64,000 nt of DNA from Bifidobacterium breve (GCA_945889195.1 CAMDBB010000003.1:62001-126000); one strand, 5' to 3'. Numbered from the stretch's first letter, positions 44,150-53,848 are shown. Program-made: numbers and translations. The notes: a model not told the origin generated them from the letters alone.

Positions 44150-45718
44150 ATGAGGGGAATAAGAAAGACGTTGGCGCAATCACTTGCGACCAAAGTTATT
44201 CTTTCAACAACCCTTCTCTCATTGGGCGTCATTAGCCTTACTGGTTCAGCCCTTAATTCGCGCCTATCTGATGGTATTCGCTCCGTAAGTCTAGATTCAG
44301 CGCTCACGGAGGCTCGCTTCACCTTCTTTAACGCGCAGTACCAATTAATTCTTTCACAAGGCAAAACTGTCGAAGAGCGCAAACAAGTGATTGCAGGTTT
44401 GGTTGTTGAAGCGACAACTCAGGATGTAAACGAAGATAGTCGCGACATCATTCTTCTCAAGTTTCCGAATGAGGAGAGCGCCCAGGTTTCATATGAAATG
44501 GCCTCGGCGCTGGTGGATCCAAAATCTGTCCCAGAGTCACTGCGCGAGAGGGTAAGGGCATCTAAAGAATCACAGTATGAATACGCCCAGAATCGTTATC
44601 TCAACTCACTCACTACTGATGCGCTCTTTGTTGGAGAACCCATCAAAATTCCTGGTGGGGGAATGTATGAAATGTATGTTGTCTTCACCCTCAATACTCA
44701 AGCTGAGACCCTTACTCTTATTCGAAATTCACTCATCTTTACCGGATTCGCACTAATTTTCCTCATTGGTTTAATTACATGGTTAGTAGTTCGACAAGTC
44801 GTGCGACCTGTGCGTGATGCCGCTCGCGTGGCAACTCAATTTACCGACGGCGACTTTAGCCAGCGCATGAAAGTAGAGTCACAAGATGAGATGGCAACCC
44901 TTGCCCAGTCCTATAACGAGATGGCTGAGTCAATTGAACGTCAGATTTCACGTCTAGAGAATTTATCGCGTGTTCAACAGAGATTCGTATCAGATGTTTC
45001 TCATGAATTACGTACGCCCTTGACTACTTTACGTATGGCCTCTGAAGTTATCTACAACCAGCGCACATCATTCGATCCAGTTGTCGCACGTAGCTCTGAA
45101 CTTCTTGCTGCACAGATTGATCGCTTCGAAAGACTTCTTGAAGATCTCCTTGAGGTAAGTCGCTTTGATGCCGAGGTAGCAGTACTTGAACCAGTTGATT
45201 TCGATGTTGTTAACTTGGTAAAGCGCTGCGTTGCAGATTTCGAGTTAGGTGAAGTTCCTACAGATTCTGGTATCCGTATTGAGTCAGAATCACCATCTGT
45301 ACAGATAAAAGCTGATATCCGCCGCGTAGAGCGCATTCTGCGTAACTTGCTCTCAAATGCGCTCGACCATGCTGATGGCAAGGAAATTGTTGTCACCATC
45401 CTCGCCACTGAGACTGAGATGGCAATTGGCGTCCGTGACTTTGGGCCAGGACTTGATCAATCTGCGCTCATTCGCGTCTTCGATAGATTCTGGCGCGCGG
45501 ATCCTTCCCGTGCACGTATCCGTGGCGGTACCGGCCTTGGGCTCTCTATCTCGCTTGAAGATGCACGCCTGCATAATGGCGAGCTCGATGCTTGGGGAAG
45601 GCCTGACAAAGGCGCTCACTTTGTCCTGACCTTGCCACGCGTTGCCGGAGAACAGATTCAGTCAAGACCTATCAAAGCTACCCCGTTAGATTTCCACGAG
45701 GAGAATTTCTACCTCTAA
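44150..45718 (+). CDS. mtrB: Sensor histidine kinase MtrB
   Basis: 522 residues: membrane helix 1 (about 14-34), an extracytoplasmic loop (35-192), helix 2 (about 195-215), HAMP (RPVRDAARVATQFTDGDFS), DHp with His285 in SDVSHELRTPL, and an ATPase domain with NALDHADG, FGPGLD and GGTGLGLSI. It phosphorylates MtrA, encoded 14 nt upstream. The lipoprotein gene lpqB that normally follows mtrB is missing here. Confidence 0.93.
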   Translation: MRGIRKTLAQSLATKVILSTTLLSLGVISLTGSALNSRLSDGIRSVSLDSALTEARFTFFNAQYQLILSQGKTVEERKQVIAGLVVEATTQDVNEDSRDIILLKFPNEESAQVSYEMASALVDPKSVPESLRERVRASKESQYEYAQNRYLNSLTTDALFVGEPIKIPGGGMYEMYVVFTLNTQAETLTLIRNSLIFTGFALIFLIGLITWLVVRQVVRPVRDAARVATQFTDGDFSQRMKVESQDEMATLAQSYNEMAESIERQISRLENLSRVQQRFVSDVSHELRTPLTTLRMASEVIYNQRTSFDPVVARSSELLAAQIDRFERLLEDLLEVSRFDAEVAVLEPVDFDVVNLVKRCVADFELGEVPTDSGIRIESESPSVQIKADIRRVERILRNLLSNALDHADGKEIVVTILATETEMAIGVRDFGPGLDQSALIRVFDRFWRADPSRARIRGGTGLGLSISLEDARLHNGELDAWGRPDKGAHFVLTLPRVAGEQIQSRPIKATPLDFHEENFYL

Positions 45719-45727
45719 ATCTTTAGC

Positions 45728-45733
45728 TATAAC
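45728..45733 (+). promoter_or_regulatory. Putative leaderless -10 box for the comF-like gene
   Basis: TATAAC is followed by 8 nt and ATG 45742. Its presence in the 23-nt gap after mtrB suggests the comF-like gene has its own start. Confidence 0.38.
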
Positions 45734-45741
45734 GATGCAGA

Positions 45742-46389
45742 ATGCGCGCCATGAAAAGTATTCGCGCGTTACAAGAAATCATCTTTCCGAGTCGCTGCTT
45801 AGGATGTGGGCAACTTGGGCTTGAAATCTGTTCGTTGTGTCGCAAGAACTGGCATCCACACATTTATCGCCAGTGGTCGCAACATCTGCCGACTTTTCCG
45901 ATCTATTCCGCTGTTACATACTCGCCAATTGCAGGAAAGGTTCTGCTTGCTGCAAAAGAGAACAATCTAGTAATCGCCGATCAGCTCATCTACAAAGCGC
46001 TCGGTCATGCATTGACTTTTGCACTGCGAGAAATTGGTGGAGATTTTCTCATTCCAATTCCCTCGCGTAGATCAGTTGCCCGTTCACGCGGGCGACAATT
46101 TATAGCTGCGTTGACATATCAGCTCAGCGCAGAGACTGGGCTGCCGGCACATGAAAATTTAGAACATATACGTCGGGTCCGCGATCAATCTTCGCTCGAT
46201 GCGAAATCTAGATTTCATAATTTAGATGGCTCTATGAAATCCCTGAATTTTCTGAGTGGAAAGGCCATTGTTATTGACGACCTCGTCACAACGGGGGCCA
46301 CGCTTCAGGAAGCCGTGCGGGCCCTTCGGGATAGGGGAATTGAGGTGGCCGCTGCTGTAACTGCCTGCGTTGCAGAACCCCTACGATAA
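45742..46389 (+). CDS. ComF family phosphoribosyltransferase-like protein
   Basis: 215 residues. An N-terminal zinc-binding region (FPSRCLGCGQLGLEICSLC) is followed by a PRPP-type fold ending in VIDDLVTTGATLQEA. This is the ComF/GntX group; in naturally competent bacteria ComF acts in DNA uptake, elsewhere its role is unclear. Its place between mtrB and secA matches mycobacterial Rv3242c as I remember it. A second ATG (45751) is a possible start. Confidence 0.87.
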   Translation: MRAMKSIRALQEIIFPSRCLGCGQLGLEICSLCRKNWHPHIYRQWSQHLPTFPIYSAVTYSPIAGKVLLAAKENNLVIADQLIYKALGHALTFALREIGGDFLIPIPSRRSVARSRGRQFIAALTYQLSAETGLPAHENLEHIRRVRDQSSLDAKSRFHNLDGSMKSLNFLSGKAIVIDDLVTTGATLQEAVRALRDRGIEVAAAVTACVAEPLR

Positions 46390-46425
46390 GACCCTCTGTA
46401 CGGGCATATGCGGAAGGTAGTTGCA

Positions 46426-49098
46426 ATGGCTTCAATTCTTGATCGACTCATGCGCGCTGGCGAAGGCAAGATCCTTCGCGACCTCAGCAAGATCGTCGAC
46501 AAGGTCAACGGCTTTGAACCCAACATTTCATCTCTCTCAGATGAGCAATTGCGCGCCAAGACTGATGAATTTAAATCTCGCCTTGCCCAAGGTCAGACCC
46601 TTGATGATTTACTTCCCGAAGCTTTCGCTGTTGTTCGCGAAGCTGCCAAGCGCACACTTGGTCAGCGCCACTATGACGTGCAGATCATGGGTGGAGCAGC
46701 GCTGCACAAAGGCAATATTGCAGAAATGCGTACCGGTGAAGGAAAGACTCTCGTTGCAACCCTTCCTTCTTATCTCAACGCTCTGGCTGGTCGCGGCGTA
46801 CACGTTGTTACCGTCAATGATTATTTGGCAGAACGCGATAGCGAATGGATGGGTCGTATCCACCGCTTCCTTGGACTATCTGTTGGTGTCATTCTCAACA
46901 GCATGACTCCCGCTGAACGCCGCGCTGCTTACTTATCTGACATCACATACGGCACAAATAATGAATATGGTTTCGATTATCTACGCGACAACATGGCTTG
47001 GTCGCTCGAAGATTGCGTTCAGCGCGACCACTTCTTCGCTGTTGTGGACGAAGTCGACTCAATTCTGATTGACGAAGCACGTACTCCTTTGATCATCAGT
47101 GGTCCTGCCGACAAGGCCACCAAGTGGTACGAAGAATTTGCCAATATCGCTACCAAATTGCAGCGAGATGTTCACTACGAGGTAGATGAGAAGAAGAAGA
47201 CCATTGGAATTCTTGAAGATGGCGTCACCAAGGTAGAAGAACTTCTCAAGATTGAGAACCTCTATGAGGCTGCCAACACCACGCTTATTGGCTATCTCAA
47301 TAACTCAGTCCGCGCGAAAGAGCTTTTTAAGCGCGATAAAGATTATGTAGTTATGAATGGCGAGCTATTAATTGTTGATGAACACACTGGCCGTATGTTG
47401 GCTGGTCGTCGCTACAGCGAAGGTCTACACCAGGCGCTGGAAGCGAAAGAACGTATTGAAATTAAGGATGAGAACCAGACGCTGGCAACCATCACGCTAC
47501 AGAACTACTTCCGTCTCTACGAAACCATCTCAGGTATGACTGGTACTGCGATGACAGAGGCTTCTGAATTCCACCAAATCTACAAACTTGGCGTTGTTCC
47601 AATTCCTACCAACCGAGATATGCAACGTATTGACCAGCCAGATCTGGTCTACAAATCAGAGAATGGAAAGTTTGCAGCCGTTACTCTCGATATCGTCGAG
47701 CGCCACCGTAAGGGCCAACCAGTTCTGGTCGGTACCGTCAGCGTAGAAAAATCGGAAGAGCTTTCAGCATTCCTTAAGAAGGCGGGCGTTCCACACGAAG
47801 TCTTGAACGCTAAGCATCACGAACGTGAAGCAGCGATCGTTGCTCGCGCAGGTACCAAGGGCGCCGTCACTGTTGCAACAAATATGGCAGGTCGCGGTAC
47901 CGACATCATGCTCGGTGGAAACCCAGAGTTTATGGCTGACTTCGAACTACAGCGTCGTGGAATTTCGCCAGTTGATAATGCACCTGAATACGAAGCGGCT
48001 TGGCCGGCAGAGATTGCAAAGCAGAAGGAAGCAATCTCAAAGGAACACGAAGAAGTGGTTTCACTCGGCGGCCTCTATGTTCTTGGTACCGAACGCCACG
48101 AATCACGCCGTATCGATAATCAGTTGCGCGGTCGCTCTGGTCGCCAAGGCGATCCAGGTGAATCACGTTTTTATCTCTCATTACAAGATGATTTAATGCG
48201 CCGCTTCAACTCTGGAATTGTCGAGCGCGTACTGTCAGCGGCTGGTTTACCTGAAGATGAACCAATTGAATCCAAGATGGTCTCTAACGCTATTCGCTCA
48301 GCGCAGACACAGGTAGAAGCTCAAAACTTTGAGATTCGTAAGAACGTCCTTAAGTACGACGATGTCATGAACCGCCAGCGCGAAGTTATCTACGGCGAGC
48401 GACGTTTGGTTCTAGAAGGTAAAGATCTAGGCGAACAAGTCGGCGACTTTGTTGCAGATACTGTCTCTGCCTACGTACATGCAGCAGCAGCGCAGGGATA
48501 TGCCGAAGAGTGGGATCTTGAGAAGTTATGGACTGCCCTCAAGCTCGTCTATCCAATCTCATTTACCCCAGAAGATTTAATTGCAGAAGTCGGCTCAAAA
48601 GATGCGATGGATGTTGATTATCTAGAGTCAAAGATTCTTGAAGATGCAAAGCAGGCATATAAGAAGCGCGAAGATGAACTCGGCGCTGATGTTTTGCGCG
48701 AGCTAGAACGTCGTGTTCTGCTCTCAGTTCTTGACCGTAAATGGCGTGAGCATCTCTATGAGATGGATTATCTACAAGAAGGAATTGGCTTGCGTGCTAT
48801 GGCGCAACGCGATCCACTTGTTGAGTATCAGCGCGAAGGCTACGAACTCTTTGCTGCAATGATGGATGCCATCAAAGAAGAGCTTGCCAGCCTGGTCTTT
48901 AATGTGCAGGTCACGATTGAAGGAGATGGCAGCGGTATCAAGGCGCAAGGCGTTGACGATAAGCCTGCGCAGAGCCAACCACTTCGCTATTCAGCAGCCG
49001 ATGAAAACGGCGTAGTGACAAGTGGAGATGTTTCACGTAATAGCCAATGCCCTTGCGGTTCTGGAAAGAAATATAAGCGCTGCCACGGCGCCGCCTAA
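46426..49098 (+). CDS. secA: Preprotein translocase ATPase SecA
   Basis: About 890 residues. Walker [10 protein letters not shown], the DEAD-like [30 protein letters not shown] and [13 protein letters not shown] are present, and the C-terminus has the zinc-binding [14 protein letters not shown]. It drives Sec-dependent export. I use ATG 46426 (MASILDRLM), which follows GGAAGG at good spacing; the track start 46408 adds six residues. The usual hpf gene just upstream is absent. It is convergent with the Rv3235-like gene 6 nt away. Confidence 0.95.
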   Translation: MASILDRLMRAGEGKILRDLSKIVDKVNGFEPNISSLSDEQLRAKTDEFKSRLAQGQTLDDLLPEAFAVVREAAKRTLGQRHYDVQIMGGAALHKGNIAEMRTGEGKTLVATLPSYLNALAGRGVHVVTVNDYLAERDSEWMGRIHRFLGLSVGVILNSMTPAERRAAYLSDITYGTNNEYGFDYLRDNMAWSLEDCVQRDHFFAVVDEVDSILIDEARTPLIISGPADKATKWYEEFANIATKLQRDVHYEVDEKKKTIGILEDGVTKVEELLKIENLYEAANTTLIGYLNNSVRAKELFKRDKDYVVMNGELLIVDEHTGRMLAGRRYSEGLHQALEAKERIEIKDENQTLATITLQNYFRLYETISGMTGTAMTEASEFHQIYKLGVVPIPTNRDMQRIDQPDLVYKSENGKFAAVTLDIVERHRKGQPVLVGTVSVEKSEELSAFLKKAGVPHEVLNAKHHEREAAIVARAGTKGAVTVATNMAGRGTDIMLGGNPEFMADFELQRRGISPVDNAPEYEAAWPAEIAKQKEAISKEHEEVVSLGGLYVLGTERHESRRIDNQLRGRSGRQGDPGESRFYLSLQDDLMRRFNSGIVERVLSAAGLPEDEPIESKMVSNAIRSAQTQVEAQNFEIRKNVLKYDDVMNRQREVIYGERRLVLEGKDLGEQVGDFVADTVSAYVHAAAAQGYAEEWDLEKLWTALKLVYPISFTPEDLIAEVGSKDAMDVDYLESKILEDAKQAYKKREDELGADVLRELERRVLLSVLDRKWREHLYEMDYLQEGIGLRAMAQRDPLVEYQREGYELFAAMMDAIKEELASLVFNVQVTIEGDGSGIKAQGVDDKPAQSQPLRYSAADENGVVTSGDVSRNSQCPCGSGKKYKRCHGAA

Positions 49099-49104
49099 TA
49101 TTCT

Positions 49105-49632
49105 TTACAACAAGTGCAGAGCGGTACATAACCAACGACCGTCTACGCCTTCAAAGCGAATAACTGCAGATCGATAACGCGCGCCAAATCGGATAACTAC
49201 CGTTGACTCACAGATTCCATCAAAGGGCTCTGATTGATGGATGCTCTTAATCTTTCCGATCTCTCTCTGAGTTCCAGCGCTCTTCAGTAGCTCCATATAG
49301 ATAACGCGATGGCACCAGCGAATAAGTTGTGCCGGCTGCCGTCTTCCGCCCCACACTTCAACAACGCTGACAATGAACTTCATCGTCCAAGCATGCAGTT
49401 CAGGTAACTCTGATGCTGAAGTGGGAATAGGCATCTCATCGGCTTCTAGGTCTTCACCAAAGGTGGATGGAACGAGATAGAGCTTTGCTTTCTGCGCCGG
49501 AACTTCTCGTGTAGGAGGTGCGAAGATGTCGAGCACTGGATGTTCCCAGAGCGAGCGATCTTCGGTACTAGATACCAATTGCAGAAAAGAGTGGCGATTT
49601 TCAGTGAGGGTATGTGTAGTTTCTGTAGTCAT
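49105..49632 (-). CDS. Rv3235-like family protein (DUF6459 type)
   Basis: About 175 residues from ATG 49632 (MTTETTHTL). The C-terminal 100 residues, with WTMKFIVSVVEVWGGRRQPAQL and the end VDGRWLCTALHLL, match the Rv3235-like proteins encoded near secA in many actinobacteria. Function unknown; the N-terminal third is variable. The track start (49686) is longer but unsupported. A weak AAATAT box lies 6 nt upstream of the chosen ATG. Confidence 0.8.
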   Translation of the reverse strand: MTTETTHTLTENRHSFLQLVSSTEDRSLWEHPVLDIFAPPTREVPAQKAKLYLVPSTFGEDLEADEMPIPTSASELPELHAWTMKFIVSVVEVWGGRRQPAQLIRWCHRVIYMELLKSAGTQREIGKIKSIHQSEPFDGICESTVVIRFGARYRSAVIRFEGVDGRWLCTALHLL

Positions 49633-49743
49633 GGCGCGATATTTCAGCCTCATGCGCATTTTCAAATCAGCCACAAGTATGAGCACATCTCATACTTAAG
49701 TTCTACTGTGGAGAAGTAAGGCTTGCGCCATAGCGCGTACTTT

Positions 49744-49749
49744 TACCGT
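49744..49749 (+). promoter_or_regulatory. Putative leaderless -10 box for the SAF-domain gene
   Basis: TACCGT is followed by 6 nt and ATG 49756, which supports the shorter start. Confidence 0.42.
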
Positions 49750-49755
49750 GCGCCC

Positions 49756-50352
49756 ATGGCCGTGAAGAAGAAATCCCAAACTCGTCTCTATCTCTCAATT
49801 GCTCTCTGTCTTGGGGCGTTGCTCGCCTCATTTTTGATGACGCGCGCTGCAAATACACATGAGAGTTATTGGGTGGTCCTGCGCCCAATGGCAGCAGGCA
49901 CTCAGATTGGAGCCAACGATCTGGGCTACCGATCTGTAGCGCTCGGGGCTGCGGCAAAGAACTACCTTGCAGCATCGACCAATCCCATTGGGTCAATCAC
50001 TCGCCGGCGCTTAGTTGCGGGTGAATTGTTGCAAGGTAGTTCGCTGACAGATGATGCAAGAGCGCTGACACATCAAGAGATTTCACTAAGCATCAGAGCG
50101 GTAGATATTCCCATCGAAGTTGCAGTAGGTGAGCTCATTTCGCTCTATCAACTCCATGATGTGCGCGAGTCAAAGATAACTATCGCTCCAGAGTTCATTG
50201 TCAGTGGCGCTTTTGTGACATCTATCGATCGCAAAGGAAGCAACTTTGGTGGGGAAGTGGCGCTCGGTCTTGCACTTGATCGAGTAGATATTGCAACGGT
50301 CTTATCTGCATCCACGAGCGGTCGTTTAGTGGTTGTGCGCGCCCGTGGGTGA
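49756..50352 (+). CDS. SAF-domain membrane-anchored protein (CpaB/FlgA-like)
   Basis: About 198 residues: a basic N-terminus MAVKKKSQTR, one membrane helix (LYLSIALCLGALLASFLM), then a SAF domain (LRPMAAGTQIGANDLGYRSV, RRRLVAGELL) as in the pilus assembly protein CpaB and in flagellar P-ring proteins. The next gene encodes a MinD/CpaE-like protein, which also points to a pilus-type pair, but no pilin, CpaF ATPase or TadB/C is present in the window. Function unresolved. Confidence 0.72.
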   Translation: MAVKKKSQTRLYLSIALCLGALLASFLMTRAANTHESYWVVLRPMAAGTQIGANDLGYRSVALGAAAKNYLAASTNPIGSITRRRLVAGELLQGSSLTDDARALTHQEISLSIRAVDIPIEVAVGELISLYQLHDVRESKITIAPEFIVSGAFVTSIDRKGSNFGGEVALGLALDRVDIATVLSASTSGRLVVVRARG

Positions 50353-51430
50353 AGTCGCTAACTCTGCAATCACCGGAATACGCGATCCAGAGCGCGAAGG
50401 ATTTATTGCCAGTACTCTCTTTTCGCAAGGATGGAATATCACTCTGCGAGCCCTAGATTTTGATCAGATAGATCAGCTCTGTAGCAAAGAAGCAGCAGAT
50501 AAGGCAACAATTATTCTGGCTACTGATTTAGAAGGCTTAACCCCTGCAGCGATCGCAGAGTTGAAATCTCGAGGGTATCCAGTCTTTCTCTTTGCCCCCA
50601 AAGACTCCACACCTTCATCATTTGCTGGCGCACAAGAGTTTCCTACAACTGCGCTCGAACTTATCTCGCTCATGCGCGGATCACTACGTGCACCGATGCT
50701 CAGGGCGCAAGCGCAGAGCGCTTCAGCCCGAGCACACACGATTGCACTTGCTGCATCAGCTGGCTCTTCGGGCTGCACTCTGACTGCGATTAATCTTGCG
50801 ACAGAGTTGAGTTTGTTGGGCAAGAGAACGCTCTTAGTCGATGCACATGCTCAAGCTCCTGCTATCTCATCACTCCTTGGCCAGCGAGGTCTACGCGCCA
50901 GCGTTCGCCATCCGCAGATTTCAGAGAACCTTTGGGGAATGGAGATTTCGCAAGCGAATCTAGAGAGTGATTTGGGGCAGCTACACAGCGCTCGTTCTGA
51001 ATTTGATTTCATTGTTATTGATCTTGGAACCTTACGAAATATCGCAGCGCAATTGACCGGCAAGAGATGGGAGAGCGAAGCATTTATCTGGAGCTCCACA
51101 TATGCAGATGAGCTCTGGCTGCTATCGAAGGGCGATCAACTTTCTCTTGAGCGTTTACGCGAACTTTTGCGTGAGCTGTCACAGAATTCAATAAAGCCAG
51201 CAATTGTCGGCGTGCAGAGCATGCGGACTCCTGGAAAGAAGAATTCACCACTTGACCAATCATTTACTCAGAGCATGAGTGCGATTAAACCGGCGCGTGT
51301 GATTGCCCTGCCCGTCGATAGTCGCAGCGTCTTACGCGCTGAGAGTGAGCGCAGTAGCCTCTATGAAGTCAATGAACGTAGCCACTTACGCCGTTGCCTC
51401 GCAGAAATTGCAGGTCAGCTCATCTCTTAA
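50345..51430 (+). CDS. MinD/CpaE-like protein with degenerate P-loop
   Basis: About 361 residues. An N-terminal receiver-like domain (about 1-120) is followed by a SIMIBI-type fold. Where KGGxGKT is expected the sequence is AASAGSSGCTLTAINLATE, lacking both P-loop lysines, while LLVDAHAQAPAISSLLG and FDFIVIDLGTL keep the later strands. ATP hydrolysis is doubtful; it may be a scaffold derived from CpaE. GTG 50345 gives an 8-nt overlap with the SAF gene; the track start 50333 is also possible. Confidence 0.7.
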   Translation: MGEVANSAITGIRDPEREGFIASTLFSQGWNITLRALDFDQIDQLCSKEAADKATIILATDLEGLTPAAIAELKSRGYPVFLFAPKDSTPSSFAGAQEFPTTALELISLMRGSLRAPMLRAQAQSASARAHTIALAASAGSSGCTLTAINLATELSLLGKRTLLVDAHAQAPAISSLLGQRGLRASVRHPQISENLWGMEISQANLESDLGQLHSARSEFDFIVIDLGTLRNIAAQLTGKRWESEAFIWSSTYADELWLLSKGDQLSLERLRELLRELSQNSIKPAIVGVQSMRTPGKKNSPLDQSFTQSMSAIKPARVIALPVDSRSVLRAESERSSLYEVNERSHLRRCLAEIAGQLIS

Positions 51431-51437
51431 ATTCTTA

Positions 51438-51443
51438 TAGGCT
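51438..51443 (+). promoter_or_regulatory. Putative leaderless -10 box for the DUF6912-like gene
   Basis: TAGGCT is followed by 6 nt and ATG 51450. The 15-mer TAGGCTTAGCGCATG is identical to that at the dapD start on the other strand. Confidence 0.45.
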
Positions 51444-51449
51444 TAGCGC

Positions 51450-51845
51450 ATGCGTGGATATGCGGCTATGACAGCCCAAGAAGTCTCTGACTTTGCGAGC
51501 TCTGAGACTCTCGATATTTCAGATATCTATGCACCGACTGCAAGTTTCTTAGCAGCACACCCAGATCTTGATGAAGAAGAGATCGAATTTACCCTTTCTA
51601 TGGTGGCAGCAGAAGATGCGCAAGAGATGAAGAGCGCCGGAACAGGCGCTGCCTGCGTATTGGCCTTTGAAATTCCACAATCACTCATCTCTGAAAGCCA
51701 TGAGATGTCGGTTTCTCTTTCTGGCGCACTATCTTGGAGCGATTTGCAATGCCTCTTTGAAGTATCTGCCGATGGTCAAGAGCTCACCTGGTTTGCCACT
51801 CAAGAGATTTCACAGAATCTTTCCACTTGGTTGAAGCAGGTATAA
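51450..51845 (+). CDS. DUF6912-like family protein
   Basis: 131 residues, no signal or membrane segment. The layout fits the small actinobacterial DUF6912 family: a short N-terminal strand (MRGYAAMTAQE), a LAAHPDLDEEEIEFTLSMVAAEDA helix with the conserved acidic run, and later AACVLAFEIPQ and WSDLQCLFEVSA. Function unknown. It directly abuts pdtaS and is likely cotranscribed with it. Confidence 0.65.
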   Translation: MRGYAAMTAQEVSDFASSETLDISDIYAPTASFLAAHPDLDEEEIEFTLSMVAAEDAQEMKSAGTGAACVLAFEIPQSLISESHEMSVSLSGALSWSDLQCLFEVSADGQELTWFATQEISQNLSTWLKQV

Positions 51846-53315
51846 ATGGCTGCCATCGAAGATTATGTGCAGGGCAGAAGCCCGCTCTCTCCAGATCAGA
51901 TTCACCGCTTACGCGAACTAATTGCCGATTGGCAGCTCCTCTCTGATTTATCTTTTGCTGATCTCATCTTGTGGGTTCCGCTGCGAAAAGATTTTAAGAG
52001 TTGGCCGACAGGCTATGTCGCAGTGGCACATATCCGCCCGACAACTGCGGCCACTCTCTTTCCACTCGATGTCATTGGTGATGAAATTTCACATGGCAAA
52101 CGTCCTCACATTGACCAAGCGCTTTCTAGTGCAGAAATCGTTCGTGATACTCAACCAGAACAGATGGGGGAGTACCTCGTTAAAGAGGAGACCATCCCGG
52201 TGATGTTTGATGGACATGTCATTGGCGTAATTTCGCGACATCGAAATGCAGAGCTGATGCGTCAACCATCTCGCCTCGAACTCAACTATCGCGAAATTGC
52301 ACACAAGCTCTATCGCATGATCTCTGAAGGAACATTTCCTTACCCAGATGCAGGTTCACTCTTTGATCCTGCACCTCGCGTAGGAGATGGCCTTATTCGA
52401 CTTGATGTTAACGGAGTTGTCTCATATGCCAGCCCTAATGCGCGCTCTGCCTTTAGTCGACTTGGTTGGATGAGTGAAGTAGAAGGACATAATTTAGGTG
52501 AAGTTGCACAATCACTTGCGCGCGTGAAGCCTGATGCACAAGAAGAAACGATTGCGATGGGCCTTACTGGGAAAGCGCTGAAGCGAGTAGAGATTGAGAA
52601 TTCAGGCGGAACGATTGATTTCACTGTGCTGCCGTTACTGCAAGAAACCAATCGCGTAGGTGCAATTGTTCTCCTTAATAACGTCACCGAACTCCGTCGC
52701 CGCGAGCGAGAGTTGGTGACAAAAGATGCAACCATCCGCGAGATTCATCACCGAGTAAAGAACAATCTTCAGACTGTTTCAGCGCTCTTACGTTTACAAG
52801 CCCGTCGCATTGAAGATCCTGGTGCCAGCGCTGCGCTCAATGAAGCGGTGCGTCGCATCGCCTCAATAGCGCTCGTCCACGAGACGCTCTCTAGTAGCCG
52901 CGACTCATCCGTTGACTTTGATGATGTCCTAGATAACCTGGTATCGCATGCCCTTGAGCTCAGTCCGCGCATGGGCGAACTTCATATCGAACGTACCGGC
53001 ACATTCGGTTCTCTTGAACCGCGCATCGCAACTCCGCTGGCGCTGGTGGTCACGGAACTAATCCATAATGCGCTCGAACATGGTTTAGCTGAAGAAGGAT
53101 CCGCACTGGGTATTCACGCTACTCTCAACGGCCGAGAGTTAGTAGTAACAATTAGTGATGATGGCGTAGGTTTTCCTGAAGGTTTTGATATTGCGACTTC
53201 ACCAAATCTCGGTCTGCAGATTGTGCGCACACTGACTGAGAATGAGCTCCGTGGTGAGTTGCAGTTAATTACAGATGATCAGCAGACGAGAGCGACCTTA
53301 ACTTTCCCGGTCTAG
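51846..53315 (+). CDS. pdtaS: Cytosolic sensor histidine kinase PdtaS
   Basis: 489 residues without membrane helices: a GAF-like N-terminal region (about 1-150), a PAS domain (about 180-285), a HisKA_2 dimerisation segment with EIHHRVKNNLQTVSALLRLQ (His301/302), and an HWE-like ATPase domain (ELIHNALEHG, SDDGVGFPEGF). In mycobacteria PdtaS signals to the ANTAR RNA-binding regulator PdtaR; no pdtaR is seen in this window. The neighbouring whiB1 gene matches the Rv3220c-Rv3219 pair. It starts directly after the DUF6912-like stop. Confidence 0.9.
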   Translation: MAAIEDYVQGRSPLSPDQIHRLRELIADWQLLSDLSFADLILWVPLRKDFKSWPTGYVAVAHIRPTTAATLFPLDVIGDEISHGKRPHIDQALSSAEIVRDTQPEQMGEYLVKEETIPVMFDGHVIGVISRHRNAELMRQPSRLELNYREIAHKLYRMISEGTFPYPDAGSLFDPAPRVGDGLIRLDVNGVVSYASPNARSAFSRLGWMSEVEGHNLGEVAQSLARVKPDAQEETIAMGLTGKALKRVEIENSGGTIDFTVLPLLQETNRVGAIVLLNNVTELRRRERELVTKDATIREIHHRVKNNLQTVSALLRLQARRIEDPGASAALNEAVRRIASIALVHETLSSSRDSSVDFDDVLDNLVSHALELSPRMGELHIERTGTFGSLEPRIATPLALVVTELIHNALEHGLAEEGSALGIHATLNGRELVVTISDDGVGFPEGFDIATSPNLGLQIVRTLTENELRGELQLITDDQQTRATLTFPV

Positions 53316-53325
53316 CTAAAGATTT

Positions 53326-53592
53326 TTAGGAGTTTGCTTGATCAGCCAGGCGGGCGCGGTTACGTGCAGCGCGACGCTTTAAGGCGCGACGTTCATCTTC
53401 TGAGAGACCGCCCCAGACTCCGGCATCTTGGCCTGATTCCAGCGCCCATGCCAGGCATGGCTCTTTGACGATGCAGCGATTACAGACCTTCTTCGCCTCT
53501 TCGATCTGGGTAATGGCGGGGCCGGTATTGCCCACAGGGAAGAAGAGCTCAGGATCTTCATCGCGGCAGGCCGACTGATGTCTCCAATCCAT
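53326..53592 (-). CDS. whiB1: WhiB-family Fe-S regulator WhiB1-like
   Basis: 88 residues. Cysteines in SACRDEDPELFFPVG and VCNRCIVKEPC bind a [4Fe-4S] cluster; AGVWGGLSEDERRALKRR and a basic tail follow. Length, sequence and location opposite pdtaS fit WhiB1, an essential NO-sensitive regulator in mycobacteria. AGGAAGGGG lies ahead of the ATG. The 163 nt between it and the tRNA gene hold no ORF and presumably its promoter. Confidence 0.92.
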   Translation of the reverse strand: MDWRHQSACRDEDPELFFPVGNTGPAITQIEEAKKVCNRCIVKEPCLAWALESGQDAGVWGGLSEDERRALKRRAARNRARLADQANS

Positions 53593-53755
53593 GGCTATCC
53601 CCTTCCTGTAATCGATTTAGTGACTGCGCAAAGAACGCGCACAAGAGGGTAATTCTCCCTGTAACTCTCAAGTTAAACAAGAAGGTACGAGAAAAGATTT
53701 CGTTAATGAGGGTGATTTGCATCCCTTTAGTGAATTTATCTTTTGAATTGAGAGG

Positions 53756-53827
53756 TGCCCCCGACAGGAATCGAACCTGTGCACCTGCCTCCGGAGGGCA
53801 GTGCTCTATCCCCTGAGCTACGGGGGC
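53756..53827 (-). tRNA. tRNA-Arg (anticodon CCG)
   Basis: The reverse strand folds as a cloverleaf: acceptor GCCCCCG/CGGGGGC with discriminator A, D-arm GCTCAGGGGATAGAGC, anticodon stem CTGCC/GGCAG with loop CTCCGGA (anticodon CCG), and T-arm CAGGTTCGAATCCTG. CCA is not encoded. It decodes CGG. The track ORFs crossing it (53558-54016 and the 5' part of 53801-54385) are artefacts. Confidence 0.97.
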
Positions 53828-53848
53828 GCAGGTAGAAGGGTAGGTTAT

